Of a DNA stretch of 64,000 nt, positions 37,072 to 46,688 are shown piece by piece; within the stretch, counting starts at the first letter, position 1, and each line of letters opens with the position of its first letter. The notes beneath the pieces were generated by a model, which made no database searches, was not told the DNA's origin, and worked only from the letters and a program-made list of their open reading frames with translations. Origin of the DNA: Sphaerisporangium album (lineage in GTDB: Bacteria; Actinomycetota; Actinomycetes; Streptosporangiales; Streptosporangiaceae). The position numbers and the translations under genes were made by a program. Location of the stretch: assembly GCF_003323745.1 (NCBI RefSeq), contig NZ_QOIL01000016.1:186001-250000 (forward strand), written 5' to 3'.

Positions 37072-38382
37072 TCAGAGGCCCTCGTGGAAGGCGGCGGCGA
37101 GGCCGGCGAGGCGTTCGTCGGTGCCCGCGGGGGCCAGCAGGGTGAGGCCGTGGGGGCGGCCGGTGGCCGTCATGCCCGCCGGGACGGAGACCGCGGCGAG
37201 GTCGAGCAGGTTGGCGAAGGTCGTGTAGTGGCCGAGCACGGTGTTGCGCTCGATAGGGCTCTCGATCATCTCGCTGATCGTGTAGGTGGTGGGCACGGTC
37301 GGCACGGCGAGGGCGTCCACCCGTTCCCACGTCGGACGCACCTCGGCGCGCAGCTCGCGCAGCCGGTAGAGGCCCTCGAAGGCGTCCACCGCGCTGAGGC
37401 CGGCGCCCTTGAGCAGGATCTCGCGGACGACCGGGTGGACCTGCACCGGGTTGAGCGCGGCGAACCGGCCGAACGAGGCCAGCCGCTCGGCCACCCACGG
37501 CCCGTCGTACAGCAGCCGTCCCGCCGCCAGGAACGGCTCGAAGCCGACCGGGACGAGCCGGTGGCCCTGGTTCGCGAGTCGTTCCCTGACCTGCTCGAAC
37601 GCGGCCTCCGCAGCGCGGTCGCCGAAGAAGTCCAGATGGGCGGGCACGCCGATCCGCGCGGGGCCGGTCACCGGCGGCACTGGGGAGGGCGCCGGAAGCA
37701 CGCGGGACCACGGGTCGGCCGGCTCATGCCCGGCGATGACCGCGAGCACGGCCGCCCCGTCGGCGACCGTGCGGGCGAACACGCTCGGGCAGTCCAGCGA
37801 CGCGCACGCGGGCACGACGCCGAGCGTGCTCACCAGGCCCCGGCTCGGCTTGACGCCGACGGTGCCGGTGAGCGCGGCGGGCACCCGTCCCGACCCGGCC
37901 GTGTCGGTGCCGATGGCGAAATCGACCAGCCCGGCCGCGACCGCCACGGCGGACCCGGAGCTGGACCCGCCGGAGATCAGCCCCGGGACCAGCGGCGACT
38001 CGCACGCGCCGTACGGACTGCGGGTACCCGACAGGCCGGTGGCGAACTGGTCGAGGTTGGTCTTGCCGACGAACAGCGCGCCCGCGGCGACGAGCCGCTC
38101 GACGAGGGGCGCGCCGCGCTCGGGGACGTAGGCGAAGGCCGGGCAGGCCGCCGTGGTGGGCATCCCGGCCACGTCGACGTTGTCCTTGACCGCGAACGGC
38201 ATCCCGTACAGCGGCGGGCGGGTGCGCGGGTCCGGCCAGCGGCGCGGCAGCCGCGCGGCGTCGTCCAGCAGCTCGTCGGCGGGGCGCAGGGTGATCCACA
38301 CGTGGTCGTCACCCCGCGCCTCGATCCGCTTGAGCACGTCCTCGGCGGTCTCGCGGGGATCGCGCCCGTCCTGTCCACTCAC
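37072..38382 (-). CDS. atzF: Allophanate hydrolase (amidase-signature, short form)
   Basis: 436 residues of the amidase-signature family. The Lys/cis-Ser/Ser triad is visible in 'MPFAVKDNVDVAG', 'ISGGSSSGSAVAVAAG' and 'GTDTAGSGRVPA'. 'SLDCPSVFARTVADGAAVL' followed by 'GHEPADPWSR' is characteristic of allophanate hydrolases, which convert allophanate to CO2 and ammonia. The C-terminal domain found in longer AtzF proteins is absent. The GTG start at 38382 overlaps the permease stop as GTGA. With the upstream isochorismatase-like hydrolase it would complete biuret degradation for nitrogen. Confidence 0.82.
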   Translation of the reverse strand: MSGQDGRDPRETAEDVLKRIEARGDDHVWITLRPADELLDDAARLPRRWPDPRTRPPLYGMPFAVKDNVDVAGMPTTAACPAFAYVPERGAPLVERLVAAGALFVGKTNLDQFATGLSGTRSPYGACESPLVPGLISGGSSSGSAVAVAAGLVDFAIGTDTAGSGRVPAALTGTVGVKPSRGLVSTLGVVPACASLDCPSVFARTVADGAAVLAVIAGHEPADPWSRVLPAPSPVPPVTGPARIGVPAHLDFFGDRAAEAAFEQVRERLANQGHRLVPVGFEPFLAAGRLLYDGPWVAERLASFGRFAALNPVQVHPVVREILLKGAGLSAVDAFEGLYRLRELRAEVRPTWERVDALAVPTVPTTYTISEMIESPIERNTVLGHYTTFANLLDLAAVSVPAGMTATGRPHGLTLLAPAGTDERLAGLAAAFHEGL

Positions 38383-39965
38383 GCGGCGGGCACCCCCGCG
38401 GCCTCGGGCGCCTTGACGGGTTCTGGGGCCTCGGCCGTCTCGGCGCGGCTCGGCTTGACGAAGACGAATCCGAGCAGGACCAGCCCGGCCAGCAGGTAGC
38501 CGAGCGCGACCTGGCCGCTCGCGTTCCATTCGACCTGGACGCCGTGGATGAGCCCGACGAACGCGAGCGCCGCGCCCGCGAAGGCGTACCCGGCGGCCCA
38601 GACGAACGAGCGGTCGATGATGAACGCGGTGATCGAGCCGAGGACCAGCCCGGCCAGCACCGCGCCGCCGCCGAGCAGGGCGGTGCCCTCGTACACGGTG
38701 CCGCTCTGGGCGATCGCGTCGTACCCGACCTTCTGCGCGCTGGTCCCCGCCGCGGCGAGCGCGTTGTCCATGTACCCCTGCGCCCACGCCGCGATGTTGG
38801 GGATGATCGCCATGACGACGGCCACCGCGTGTGCCCTCGGCACCGTCTGGAACGCCTGGGCACCGATGAGCAGGCCGATGTACAGCAGGATCGGCACGAT
38901 CGCCGGCGTCGGCAGCACCGCGCCGAGCAGCGCGAACATGCCGAGGAAGCAGAACAGCGCGATGACGACGCCGCTGGCCATCGAGTAGCCGCTGCGGCCG
39001 CCCGCCGACTTCCACCCCGGGTGCCCGATGTAGACGGCCGGGGGGAACGGCGAGCCGAGCAGCGACCCGGCGATCGCCCCCGCGCCGTCCGCGAGCAGCA
39101 CCGACCGCAGGTTGTAGGAGTCGCCCGCCGCGGCGGCGCTCTCGACGTTGGTCATGCCCTCGGTGAAGTTGTAGATGCCCAGCGGGATCGCCGTCGCCAG
39201 CAGCGGGGAGACCTCGCTCAGGCCGTCCAGCAGCCGGTCGAGGTTGAGGGTCGGCAGGCTGATCGCGATGTTCTCGGCCGCCGAGCCGACGTCGGCGGGG
39301 TTCATGTAGCCGCCGATCCAGGCGATGGCCGTGCCGGCGAGCAGCGCGGCCAGGCCGACGGGGATGTTGCCGGGCAGCTTCAGGCCGGTGAAGAAGCCGA
39401 CGAGGATGATCGCGAGTACGGGCAGCGCGATCCAGGCCGCCTCCCACATCTGCGCGGCGGGGCGCATCGAGATGAAGGCGATCGAGATGCCCGCCAGCGT
39501 GCCGAGCATGGCGGCCCTCGGCGTGAACCGGCGGATGTAGGGCCCGACGAAGGCGCCGATGAGCACGATCACGCCGATGACGAAGCACCAGGCCAGCCCG
39601 GCGGCCCACGCCTGCAGCGGGTTCTTGGTGGCCAGGTAGGTCGGCAGCATGATCACGAAGACGACGATGAACATGTGCGGGACGCTCGGGCCGTACGGCA
39701 TCGCGCACACGTCGTCGCGGCCCTCGCGGCGGGCCAGCCGCCGGGCGAGGTAGGTGTAGTACACGTTGCCGATCAGGAGCTGGATGCCCATCGCCGGGAG
39801 GATGACGCCGAAGACCTCCGCGCCGGGCAGGTGGACGACGCCGAGGCACAGGCCGCTCAGCACCAGCACGTTGACCATCACGTTGAAGCCGAGCCCGAAG
39901 AAGGCGTTGGTGTCGCCGCCGACCCACCAGGGGAGCCTCACGGGGGCGGGTGTCGTGGTCGTCAT
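38379..39965 (-). CDS. NCS2/AzgA-like permease of the biuret operon
   Basis: 528 residues with about 12-14 membrane helices. Segments such as 'LPWWVGGDTNAFFGLGFNVM', 'AAMLGTLAGISIAFISM' and 'PLGIYNFTEGMTNVESAAAA' recall the nucleobase-cation symporter-2 family, including the conserved acidic residue in the 'NFTEG..NVES' stretch. Its position between the two hydrolases suggests uptake of biuret or a related ureide. The ATG at 39965 overlaps the upstream stop as ATGA, and its own stop overlaps the next start, so all three genes are coupled. Confidence 0.82.
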   Translation of the reverse strand: MTTTTPAPVRLPWWVGGDTNAFFGLGFNVMVNVLVLSGLCLGVVHLPGAEVFGVILPAMGIQLLIGNVYYTYLARRLARREGRDDVCAMPYGPSVPHMFIVVFVIMLPTYLATKNPLQAWAAGLAWCFVIGVIVLIGAFVGPYIRRFTPRAAMLGTLAGISIAFISMRPAAQMWEAAWIALPVLAIILVGFFTGLKLPGNIPVGLAALLAGTAIAWIGGYMNPADVGSAAENIAISLPTLNLDRLLDGLSEVSPLLATAIPLGIYNFTEGMTNVESAAAAGDSYNLRSVLLADGAGAIAGSLLGSPFPPAVYIGHPGWKSAGGRSGYSMASGVVIALFCFLGMFALLGAVLPTPAIVPILLYIGLLIGAQAFQTVPRAHAVAVVMAIIPNIAAWAQGYMDNALAAAGTSAQKVGYDAIAQSGTVYEGTALLGGGAVLAGLVLGSITAFIIDRSFVWAAGYAFAGAALAFVGLIHGVQVEWNASGQVALGYLLAGLVLLGFVFVKPSRAETAEAPEPVKAPEAAGVPAA

Positions 39966-40660
39966 CAGGCCGCTCCCCGGGTCTCCAGCGTCTGCAGTGC
40001 CTTCAGGTAGCCGGCCGAGGTGGCGACCCAGCCGAAGATGCCGCCCTGCGCGGCGATCATTTCCAGGCCGACGCGCTGGAACTCCGGGAAGTACGAGCCG
40101 ACGCAGTCCGAGAGCACCAGGCACTCGTACCCGCGGTCGTTGGCCTCGCGGACGGTGGTGTGCACGCACACCTCGGTCGTGACGCCCGTGACGACCAGGC
40201 TGCGGACGTCCATCGCGCGCAGCGACTCGTCCAGCGTGGTGGCGTGGAAGGAGCCCTTGCCGGGCTTGTCGATCACGAGCTCGCCCTCGGCCGGGGCCAG
40301 CTCGTCGATGATGTCGTGGCCGTACTCGCCGCGGATCAGGATGCGTCCCTTCGGGCCGGGATCGCCGATGCGTAGCGACGGGGCGCCGCGGTTCAGCTTG
40401 GACGGAGGGCAGTCCGACAGGTCGGGCAGGTGGCCCTCGCGCGTGTGGATTACCGGGACGCCGGCCTTACGCGTGGCCGTGAGCACGTCCCGCAGCGGAG
40501 GGACGACCTCCTGGAGGAGGCCGACGTCGTTGCCGAGGGTCTCTCCGAACCCGCCGGGCTCGACGAAGTCGCGTTGCATATCGATGATCAGCAGAGCGGT
40601 GCGCGCGGGGTCGAATCCGTAGGGGTACGGCTCGGCCTCGACGAGAAGCGGATCGGGCAC
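39965..40660 (-). CDS. biuH: Isochorismatase-like cysteine hydrolase, probable biuret hydrolase
   Basis: 231 residues. The Asp-Lys-Cys triad of the family is present: '[17 protein letters not shown]', '[13 protein letters not shown]' and '[15 protein letters not shown]'. Linkage to allophanate hydrolase, together with '[20 protein letters not shown]' and '[10 protein letters not shown]', fits biuret amidohydrolases (biuret to allophanate plus ammonia). Ureidoacrylate amidohydrolase or another amidohydrolase of this superfamily is an alternative. It is the first gene of the operon. Confidence 0.78.
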   Translation of the reverse strand: MPDPLLVEAEPYPYGFDPARTALLIIDMQRDFVEPGGFGETLGNDVGLLQEVVPPLRDVLTATRKAGVPVIHTREGHLPDLSDCPPSKLNRGAPSLRIGDPGPKGRILIRGEYGHDIIDELAPAEGELVIDKPGKGSFHATTLDESLRAMDVRSLVVTGVTTEVCVHTTVREANDRGYECLVLSDCVGSYFPEFQRVGLEMIAAQGGIFGWVATSAGYLKALQTLETRGAA

Positions 40661-40704
40661 GGTTTGGCTCCGTTCCTCGGTACGAGCTTCCTGGAATCCC
40701 CCTT

Positions 40705-40721
40705 TTGTCGATTGTCGACAG
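40705..40721. promoter_or_regulatory. Candidate GntR-family operator upstream of the biuret operon
   Basis: TTGTCGACAG contains the perfect palindrome TGTCGACA and nearly fits the FadR-type pattern TNGTNNACNA. A related half, TTGTCGAT, lies just before it. The site is about 50 bp upstream of the first operon gene and 140 bp downstream of the GntR gene stop, as expected for local control. Confidence 0.45.
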
Positions 40722-40857
40722 AATTGTGTCGGCGGGCGGTCCGCGCGGTAACGCTTGTGTTAGCGGGGCCGATCGGACCGCTGAGACACCGCTCGGCGGC
40801 GCTTCGACCGCGCCTCACCGGTGCTCGGTGGTCCTTCGGCCGGTGCTCGGCGCATCC

Positions 40858-41505
40858 TCAGCCGATGTACGTGCGCGCGCCGTGCCGCGACAGCGCGTCC
40901 AGGGCCAGGGCCGCGTCCCCCGAGGCCACGGCCTCGAAGAGCCGCCGGTGCCGCTCGACGCCCTCGGACGCCGCGCGCTGCTCGGCCTCCCTGCGCAGGT
41001 TCGCCGCCATGTAGAGCTGGAGCTTCAGAATGACCGGCTCGTACACCAGCAGGAGCTGGCGGTGCCCGGCCAGCGAGACGAGCGCGACGTGGAACCGCCG
41101 GTGGAACTCGTTCTCGGCGAGTGGGTCGCCCGCCTCGGCGGCCGCCGCCATGCCGTCCAGGGCCTCGGCCAGCCCCGTCACGTCGCGGGGGCCCGCGCCC
41201 GCGGGGAGCGCGGTGCGCACGGCGTAGCGTTCGAGCACGTCGCGCAGGCCGAACAGCTCGTCCACGTCCTCGCTGGACAGCTCGGCGACGCGCACCCCGC
41301 GCCGCGGCAGGTGCTCGACCAGGCCCTGCTGGCCGAGCGAGCGCAACGCCTCGCGCAGCGGCGCCCTGCTGGTGCCGAACCGCTGGGTGAGCTGCTCCTC
41401 GATCAGCCGCTCGCCGGGCGCCAGCGCGCCGCTGAGGATCTCGTCGCGGATGCGCCGCATGGACAGCTCGACGAGGCTGCGCGGTTCGAGCACGCCGTCC
41501 CCCAC
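40858..41505 (-). CDS. GntR-family regulator (FadR/FCD type)
   Basis: 215 residues. The winged helix-turn-helix lies in the first 75 residues ('GALAPGERLIEEQLTQRFGT', 'SRAPLREALRSLGQQGLVE'). An FCD all-helical ligand domain follows, with metal-type residues in 'ENEFHRRFHVALVSLAGHR' and 'VERHRRLFEAV'. It sits upstream of the biuret operon on the same strand, so it probably senses a pathway metabolite and represses the operon. GTG 41505 is chosen because AGGAGG is seven bases upstream; the frame is open further but Pro/Arg-rich and unlike the family. Confidence 0.85.
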   Translation of the reverse strand: MGDGVLEPRSLVELSMRRIRDEILSGALAPGERLIEEQLTQRFGTSRAPLREALRSLGQQGLVEHLPRRGVRVAELSSEDVDELFGLRDVLERYAVRTALPAGAGPRDVTGLAEALDGMAAAAEAGDPLAENEFHRRFHVALVSLAGHRQLLLVYEPVILKLQLYMAANLRREAEQRAASEGVERHRRLFEAVASGDAALALDALSRHGARTYIG

Positions 41506-41590
41506 CGGTCCACCTCCTCGCGCCGTTGGACAAACTCTCTCAGACTTCACGAGCACGCCGCGCGCGGGCCAAGGTCCACCGGCGCGGACG

Positions 41591-42454
41591 TCAGACGGCG
41601 GCCGCTGCGGCGGCGCTCGCGTCGAGCAGGGAGCGGGCCGTGCGGTAGCGGGCGGCGTCACCGGTGTCGCCGAGGATCACGCCGATGTAGGTGTGCCCGC
41701 CGCGCGCGGCCGCGAGCATCAGGCAGTACCCGGCGGCGCGGGTGTAGCCGGTCTTCAGGCCCTGGGCGTCGTCGGGCAGCAGCCGGTTGGTGTTGCGCCA
41801 GACGTGCGCGCGGTGGGCGGAGGTCTTCTCGACCGCGTGCCGCTCGGTGGCGGCGATCTGGGTGATCACGGGGTCGGACAGGACGGTCCTGGCGAGCGTG
41901 ACCTGGTCCACGGCCGTGGAGTGGTCGCCGCCGGTCTGCGGCAGGCCGTCGGCGTTGGTGTAGAAGGTGTCGCGCATGCCGAGCGCGCGGGCCGCTCTGT
42001 TCATCTTCTTCACGAAGCCCTTGACCCCGGGCCCGTACCTGCGGGCCAGCGCGTTGGCGGCGTCCGCGCCCGAGGGCAGCAGCAGCGCGTACAGCAGGTC
42101 GCGGACGGTGAGCCGCTCGCCCGCCTTCAGCGCCGCGTGGGTGGCGCCGTTGGCGGCGGCGTGCCGCACGTCGGTCTTGGAGATCGTCACCACCGCGTCC
42201 AGGGACGCCTCCCGCCGCACGACGTACGCCGTCATGATCTTGGTGAGGCTGGCCACGGGGACGCGCCGGGTCTCGCGCCGCGCGAACTGCACGGCCCCCG
42301 TCGTCGCGTCGACCAGGTAGACCTCCTTGGCCGTGACCTTCACCGTGACCTTCGCCGCCGCCTTCACGGGGACGGCGGCGCGGGCCGGGACGGTCAGGCC
42401 CGCCAGGGTGAGGAACGCGACCAGGAGGAACAGGGTCACCTTGCGCATTCGCAT
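41591..42454 (-). CDS. D-alanyl-D-alanine carboxypeptidase (S11, DacA-like)
   Basis: 287 residues with an N-terminal signal peptide ('LFLLVAFLTLAGLTVPARA'). The penicillin-binding motifs are 'VASLTKIMTAY' (SxxK), 'LLPSGADAANA' (S-G-A where S-x-N is typical, a variant seen in actinomycete members) and 'GLKTGYT' (KTG). It trims the terminal D-Ala of peptidoglycan stem peptides outside the membrane. Starts at 42454 and 42448 are both possible. It diverges from the small secreted protein at 42557, with about 100 bp between them. Confidence 0.85.
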   Translation of the reverse strand: MRMRKVTLFLLVAFLTLAGLTVPARAAVPVKAAAKVTVKVTAKEVYLVDATTGAVQFARRETRRVPVASLTKIMTAYVVRREASLDAVVTISKTDVRHAAANGATHAALKAGERLTVRDLLYALLLPSGADAANALARRYGPGVKGFVKKMNRAARALGMRDTFYTNADGLPQTGGDHSTAVDQVTLARTVLSDPVITQIAATERHAVEKTSAHRAHVWRNTNRLLPDDAQGLKTGYTRAAGYCLMLAAARGGHTYIGVILGDTGDAARYRTARSLLDASAAAAAAV

Positions 42455-42556
42455 ATGATCGCACGCCCTTTCGCGCCTGCGGCCGACTGCAAGTAGACGG
42501 CAAGCAGGGAGCAACCGCCCAGGCGTACACATTTGAGTGAGCGAAAGGGGAGGATC

Positions 42557-43120
42557 ATGAGGACGCGGAGGGGCCTGACGCGCGCGGGCGGCCTGATGCC
42601 GGCGATGGCGAGTGGTACGGCCACCGTGTTCAAGCTCATCGTCGCCAGCCTGGCGCTGACCGGCGCCTACTTCGGGGCCGTCGCCGCCCAGAACGGCGGG
42701 CGGCCCGGCACGGCCGCCGGCGAGGCCCCGGTCAGGACCGTCGTGCTGTCCTCGCGGGCGATGCCCGTCCAGGACGCGCACGTCCCCGAGCCGGGGACCG
42801 TCAGCGTGGGACTGTCCGGGACGGGCGACGACTGCCGCAGTGTCTACCACGCCCAGAGCGTGATCGACCCGGGCCCGGCCGGCGACCCCGTCGTCTACGA
42901 CTGGCGCCTGGCCCGCTGGAGCCCCTCCACCCGCACCTGGAAGACCTATCTCTTCTCCGGGCCCGCCGGCTTCATGGGCGCGCGGCGCACGGTCGAGTGG
43001 TATCCCCACGTCGTGGGCAACCCCGGCTGGTACCGCGTCGAGCTGTCCGTCCGCGACGGCGTCGAGGACGGCGCCGCGCTCGCCAGGGTCGTCAGCGAGA
43101 GATTCCGCGTCGGCTGCTGA
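42557..43120 (+). CDS. Small secreted or membrane-anchored protein of unknown function
   Basis: 187 residues. A basic N-terminus and hydrophobic segment ('TVFKLIVASLALTGAYFGAV') form a signal peptide or anchor. The exported part contains 'CRSVYHAQSVIDPGPAGDPV', several Trp/Tyr-rich strands and a final Cys ('SERFRVGC'), so one disulfide is plausible. The fold looks beta-rich. The ATG at 42557 has GGGGAGG upstream. No family is recognised. Confidence 0.65.
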   Translation: MRTRRGLTRAGGLMPAMASGTATVFKLIVASLALTGAYFGAVAAQNGGRPGTAAGEAPVRTVVLSSRAMPVQDAHVPEPGTVSVGLSGTGDDCRSVYHAQSVIDPGPAGDPVVYDWRLARWSPSTRTWKTYLFSGPAGFMGARRTVEWYPHVVGNPGWYRVELSVRDGVEDGAALARVVSERFRVGC

Positions 43121-43148
43121 ACCCCCCCACGGGGCTGCCGGGCTCCGC

Positions 43149-46100
43149 TCAGCCGGCGTCGAGCGCCTTGCGCGCCGCCGTGACCCACCGGGGGACGCCG
43201 ACCCGCTCGGCCACCGCCAGCGCCTTCTGGAAGTGCCCGCGCGCCTCGGCGGGCTGGCCGAGGTGCAGCGCGAGGTCGCCGAGCGTCTGGGCGACCGGCC
43301 ACAGGGCGACCACCCCGGTGCCCGCCCCGGCGATCCGGTCGGAGAACGGGCCCAGCGTCGAGTAGGCGTCCTGCATGCGGTCGCGGTCGCCGAGCAGCAT
43401 GCCCGCGAGCGCCCGCCACGTCATGGCCAGCTCGTACAGGAAGTCGGGACGGACGGGCGTCCGGGTGACGGCGACCGCGCGGGCGTCCTTGACGTGGCCC
43501 GCCGAGGCCAGCGCGACCGCGTAGGCGTCCAGCGTCCACTTGGCGCCGCGCCGGTGGGCCTCCTCCAGCGGCTCCACCATGTCCGCGGCCTTGCCGTCGA
43601 CCAGGTGCAGGCAGAAGGCGGCGATCAGCGGCAGGTCCTGGCGGCCCTCCAGCATGCCGGCCCGCGCGGTGAGCCGGGCCGCGTTGCGGTAGGCGCCCTC
43701 GGCCCCGGCGTAGTCCCCGCTGATCATCATGCGCATGCCCGCGTACCAGGCGCCGACCGCCGACGGCGCGGGCAGGTCGTACTGCTTGGCCAGCCGTTCG
43801 GCCGCGCCGATCCGCGCGTCGGCCTCGGCGAAGTCGCCGCGCGCCGCCGCGCATTCCATGAGGACCAGGTGGGCCAGCGCCTGCACGGCGATCTGCCCGG
43901 ACGCGGCGCCGACCTCCAGCAGCTCGCGCCCGATCGCCTCCCGCTCGTCCACGACCGTGATCACGTACGACTGGCGCAGCCGCCCGCTGAGCGCGACGGC
44001 GAGCAGCGCGGGGTCGCCGCTCTGCCGGGCCAGCTCCTCGGCCTCCAGGGACGCCTCGTACCCGCGGCCGGTCGCGGAGCCCTCCAGCTCCAGGGCGAGG
44101 GTGGCCAGCAGGCTGGCGCGCAGGGACTGCTCGCCGGGAGGCAGCTCGATCAGCGCCCGCTCGGTGACGTCGACGATCTCCCACGCCGTGCGGGTGAAGT
44201 CGCGGGCGATGCCCTTGTACGGCACGGCCACCGAGGCGGCCACCCGCGCGGTCAGCTCCAGGTCGCCCAGCGGCAGCGCGGCGTCCATGGCCTCGCGGCG
44301 GCGGGCGCGCGCGGCCGTCATGTCCCCGCACAGCGCCAGCGCCTTGATCAGCCGGAGTTGCAGGACGATGCGCTCCTTGGACGGCGGCCCGCCCGGGTGG
44401 GCGCGGTCGAACGCGGCGATGGCCCGCTCCCACAGCGTCGCCGCCTCGCGGTGGGCGAAGCGCCGCTCGGCCTGCTCGGCGGCCAGCCCCGCGTACCGGA
44501 CGGCCTTCGCGGCGGTCTCGGCGGTGCCGGCGGCGTCGTAGTGGTGGGCGAGCGCCGCGACGTCGGACGGCGACCGGCTCTCGATCACCGAGGCGACCGC
44601 CGCGTGCAGGCGCGACCTGCGCAGCCGTGAGGCGTCGGAGTACAGGGTGTCGCGGACCAGATCGTGGTCGAAGCGCAGCATGCCCGGGCCCGGCTCGGTG
44701 ACCAGGCCGGCCAGCAGCGCGGCCTCGACCGCGTCCACCACGGCCTCCTCGTCGCCCGAGACGTCCACCAGCACGTCGATGTCGACGTCCCTGCCGATCA
44801 CCGCCGCCTGCAGCAGGATCTGCTGGGCCGTCACCGGGAGGCGGGTGACGCGCCGGCGCAGCACGTCCCGCACCCCCGAGGGCACCTCGGAGATCACCTC
44901 GGCGGCGGTGGCGCGCTCGCTCGTGGCCTCGGAGTCGAGCAGCCGCACGGTCTCGCGGACGAAGAACGGGTTGCCGCCGGTGCGCTCGACGATCGTGCTG
45001 ACGGCGTCCTCGTCCACCTCGCGGACGCAGGTCGCCCGGACGAGCGCGGCCACGGCGCCCTCGTCCAGGCCCTCGAGCTCGACGCGCACCGGGCCCAGCC
45101 GGGCGAGCGCCGCGAGCACGTCGGACTGCTGGTCGTTCAGCTCGCCGTCGCGGCAGGTCACGACCAGCAGCACCCGGCTCGCCGCCAGCAGGCTGGGCAG
45201 GGCGCGCAGCAGCGCCAGCGTCTGGTCGTCGGCCCAGTGCAGGTCCTCCAGGACGATCAGGACCGGGGCCTCGCGGGCGATGCCGGCGATGTAGCCGCCG
45301 ACCGCGCGGTGCAGCCGGAAGCCGCCGGACGCCTGGTCATCGTCGTCGTCGGGCGCGGCGTCGTCCAGCAGGGGCGCCAGCAGCGGGCCGTACTCGCCGG
45401 TGCCGCGCGCGGCCGCCAGCGTGCGCAGCACCTCGACCCAGGCCCAGCCGGGCGGGGTGGCGCTGCTGTCGGGACAGCCGCCCGAGGCGGTGATCCACCC
45501 CTGCCTGCCCAGTTCGAGGCCGAGCTGCGCGACCAGCGTGGTCTTGCCCGCGCCCGGGTCGCCGCCCACGACGGCGGCGGTCAACCGCCCGGAAAGGGCG
45601 TGCGGCGCGGCGCCGGTCAGCCGCGCCAGCTCGGCCTCGCGGCCGACGAACGGCTCGGGGGGCAGGGGAGGCATGTCGCCGGTCGGGCTCTCCGGGCGCG
45701 GCGGCCAGGTGCCGGCGGGCTCGAAGCGCGGGCGCTGGGGGACCGTCAGGTCCAGGGACGGATCCTGGGACAGGATGTCCGACTCGATCTTGCGCAGGGC
45801 GGGGCCGGGGTCGATGCCCAGCTCGTCGGCCAGCGTCGTGCGGGCACGGCGCAGCGCCGCCAGCGCGTCCCCCTGCCTGCCGCAGCGGTACAGGCCGAGC
45901 GCCAGCAGCCGCCAGCCCTCCTCGCGCAGCGGATGCTCACCGGTCAGCGCCTCGAGATCGGGCACGGTCTCGGCGTGCAGGCCGAGGCGCAGCCCCGCGT
46001 CCGAGTGCCGCTCGCGCGCGACCAGCCGCAGCTCGGCCAGCCTGCTGACCTCGGCCTCGGCCCACTGCTGCTCGGCGAAGTCGGAGTACGGCGTGCCGCG

Positions 46101-46514
46101 CCACAGGCCGAGCGCCGTCTCCAGGCTCGACCGCGCCGCCTCGGGGTCGTCGTTGTCGAGGAACTTGCCCGCCGAGCGGACCATCGCCTCGAAGCGCAGC
46201 GCGTCGACCTGGTCGGGGGTGCTGCGCAGCGCGTACCCGGAGGCGACGGTGACCAGCAGGCGGTTGGGGCCGCCGCGCGGACGTCCCGGCTCCAGGACGC
46301 GGCGCAGCCGGGAGATGTAGACCTGCAACCCCGACTGGGCGCCTCGGGCGCCCTCGTCCGTCCACAGGTCGAACAGCAGCGTGTCGACCGGGACGACCTG
46401 CCCGCGGGCGACGAGTAATCGGGCGAGCACGGCTCGCTGGCGCAGCCCGCCAAGGTCGAGCTCGCCATCGTCGTCGTACGCCTCGACGGGTCCAAGCACG
46501 CGGAACGTCACCAT
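43149..46514 (-). CDS. Large SARP-family regulator with AAA ATPase and TPR-like region
   Basis: 1,121 residues. Residues 1 to about 95 are an OmpR-type DNA-binding domain ('MVTFRVLGPVEAYDDDGELD', 'GLQVYISRLRRVLEP'). Residues about 100-245 form a bacterial transcriptional activator domain. An AAA/NACHT-like ATPase follows, with Walker A 'GGDPGAGKTTLVAQL' and Walker B 'VLIVLEDLHWADD'. The C-terminal 500 residues are helical repeats. AfsR-like regulators of this architecture activate secondary metabolism or morphogenesis genes. The direct target here is unknown; the nearest genes downstream on its strand belong to other functions. The start at 46514 lacks a strong ribosome site. Confidence 0.85.
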   Translation of the reverse strand: MVTFRVLGPVEAYDDDGELDLGGLRQRAVLARLLVARGQVVPVDTLLFDLWTDEGARGAQSGLQVYISRLRRVLEPGRPRGGPNRLLVTVASGYALRSTPDQVDALRFEAMVRSAGKFLDNDDPEAARSSLETALGLWRGTPYSDFAEQQWAEAEVSRLAELRLVARERHSDAGLRLGLHAETVPDLEALTGEHPLREEGWRLLALGLYRCGRQGDALAALRRARTTLADELGIDPGPALRKIESDILSQDPSLDLTVPQRPRFEPAGTWPPRPESPTGDMPPLPPEPFVGREAELARLTGAAPHALSGRLTAAVVGGDPGAGKTTLVAQLGLELGRQGWITASGGCPDSSATPPGWAWVEVLRTLAAARGTGEYGPLLAPLLDDAAPDDDDDQASGGFRLHRAVGGYIAGIAREAPVLIVLEDLHWADDQTLALLRALPSLLAASRVLLVVTCRDGELNDQQSDVLAALARLGPVRVELEGLDEGAVAALVRATCVREVDEDAVSTIVERTGGNPFFVRETVRLLDSEATSERATAAEVISEVPSGVRDVLRRRVTRLPVTAQQILLQAAVIGRDVDIDVLVDVSGDEEAVVDAVEAALLAGLVTEPGPGMLRFDHDLVRDTLYSDASRLRRSRLHAAVASVIESRSPSDVAALAHHYDAAGTAETAAKAVRYAGLAAEQAERRFAHREAATLWERAIAAFDRAHPGGPPSKERIVLQLRLIKALALCGDMTAARARRREAMDAALPLGDLELTARVAASVAVPYKGIARDFTRTAWEIVDVTERALIELPPGEQSLRASLLATLALELEGSATGRGYEASLEAEELARQSGDPALLAVALSGRLRQSYVITVVDEREAIGRELLEVGAASGQIAVQALAHLVLMECAAARGDFAEADARIGAAERLAKQYDLPAPSAVGAWYAGMRMMISGDYAGAEGAYRNAARLTARAGMLEGRQDLPLIAAFCLHLVDGKAADMVEPLEEAHRRGAKWTLDAYAVALASAGHVKDARAVAVTRTPVRPDFLYELAMTWRALAGMLLGDRDRMQDAYSTLGPFSDRIAGAGTGVVALWPVAQTLGDLALHLGQPAEARGHFQKALAVAERVGVPRWVTAARKALDAG

Positions 46515-46688
46515 GTCAGCCGCCACGCTATGCGGGCCCGTCAAGCACGCACAAGCCATTCGCCAAGGCACGCCTTCCTTCTCATGCCCGCCCGCCATGG
46601 GCTTCGCGGCGCGATCACGCCGGTGCTGAGGCTATCGCCTCCGGGCACTCCGGGGGCGAAGCGGGCGAACGGGCCCGGGGCCCTCGGC

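Noticed and set aside
37072-39927. A single 951-codon frame spanning allophanate hydrolase and permease
   Set aside because: Only its C-terminal 436 residues are real; the rest is an off-frame reading of the permease gene. The GTGA overlap shows two genes.
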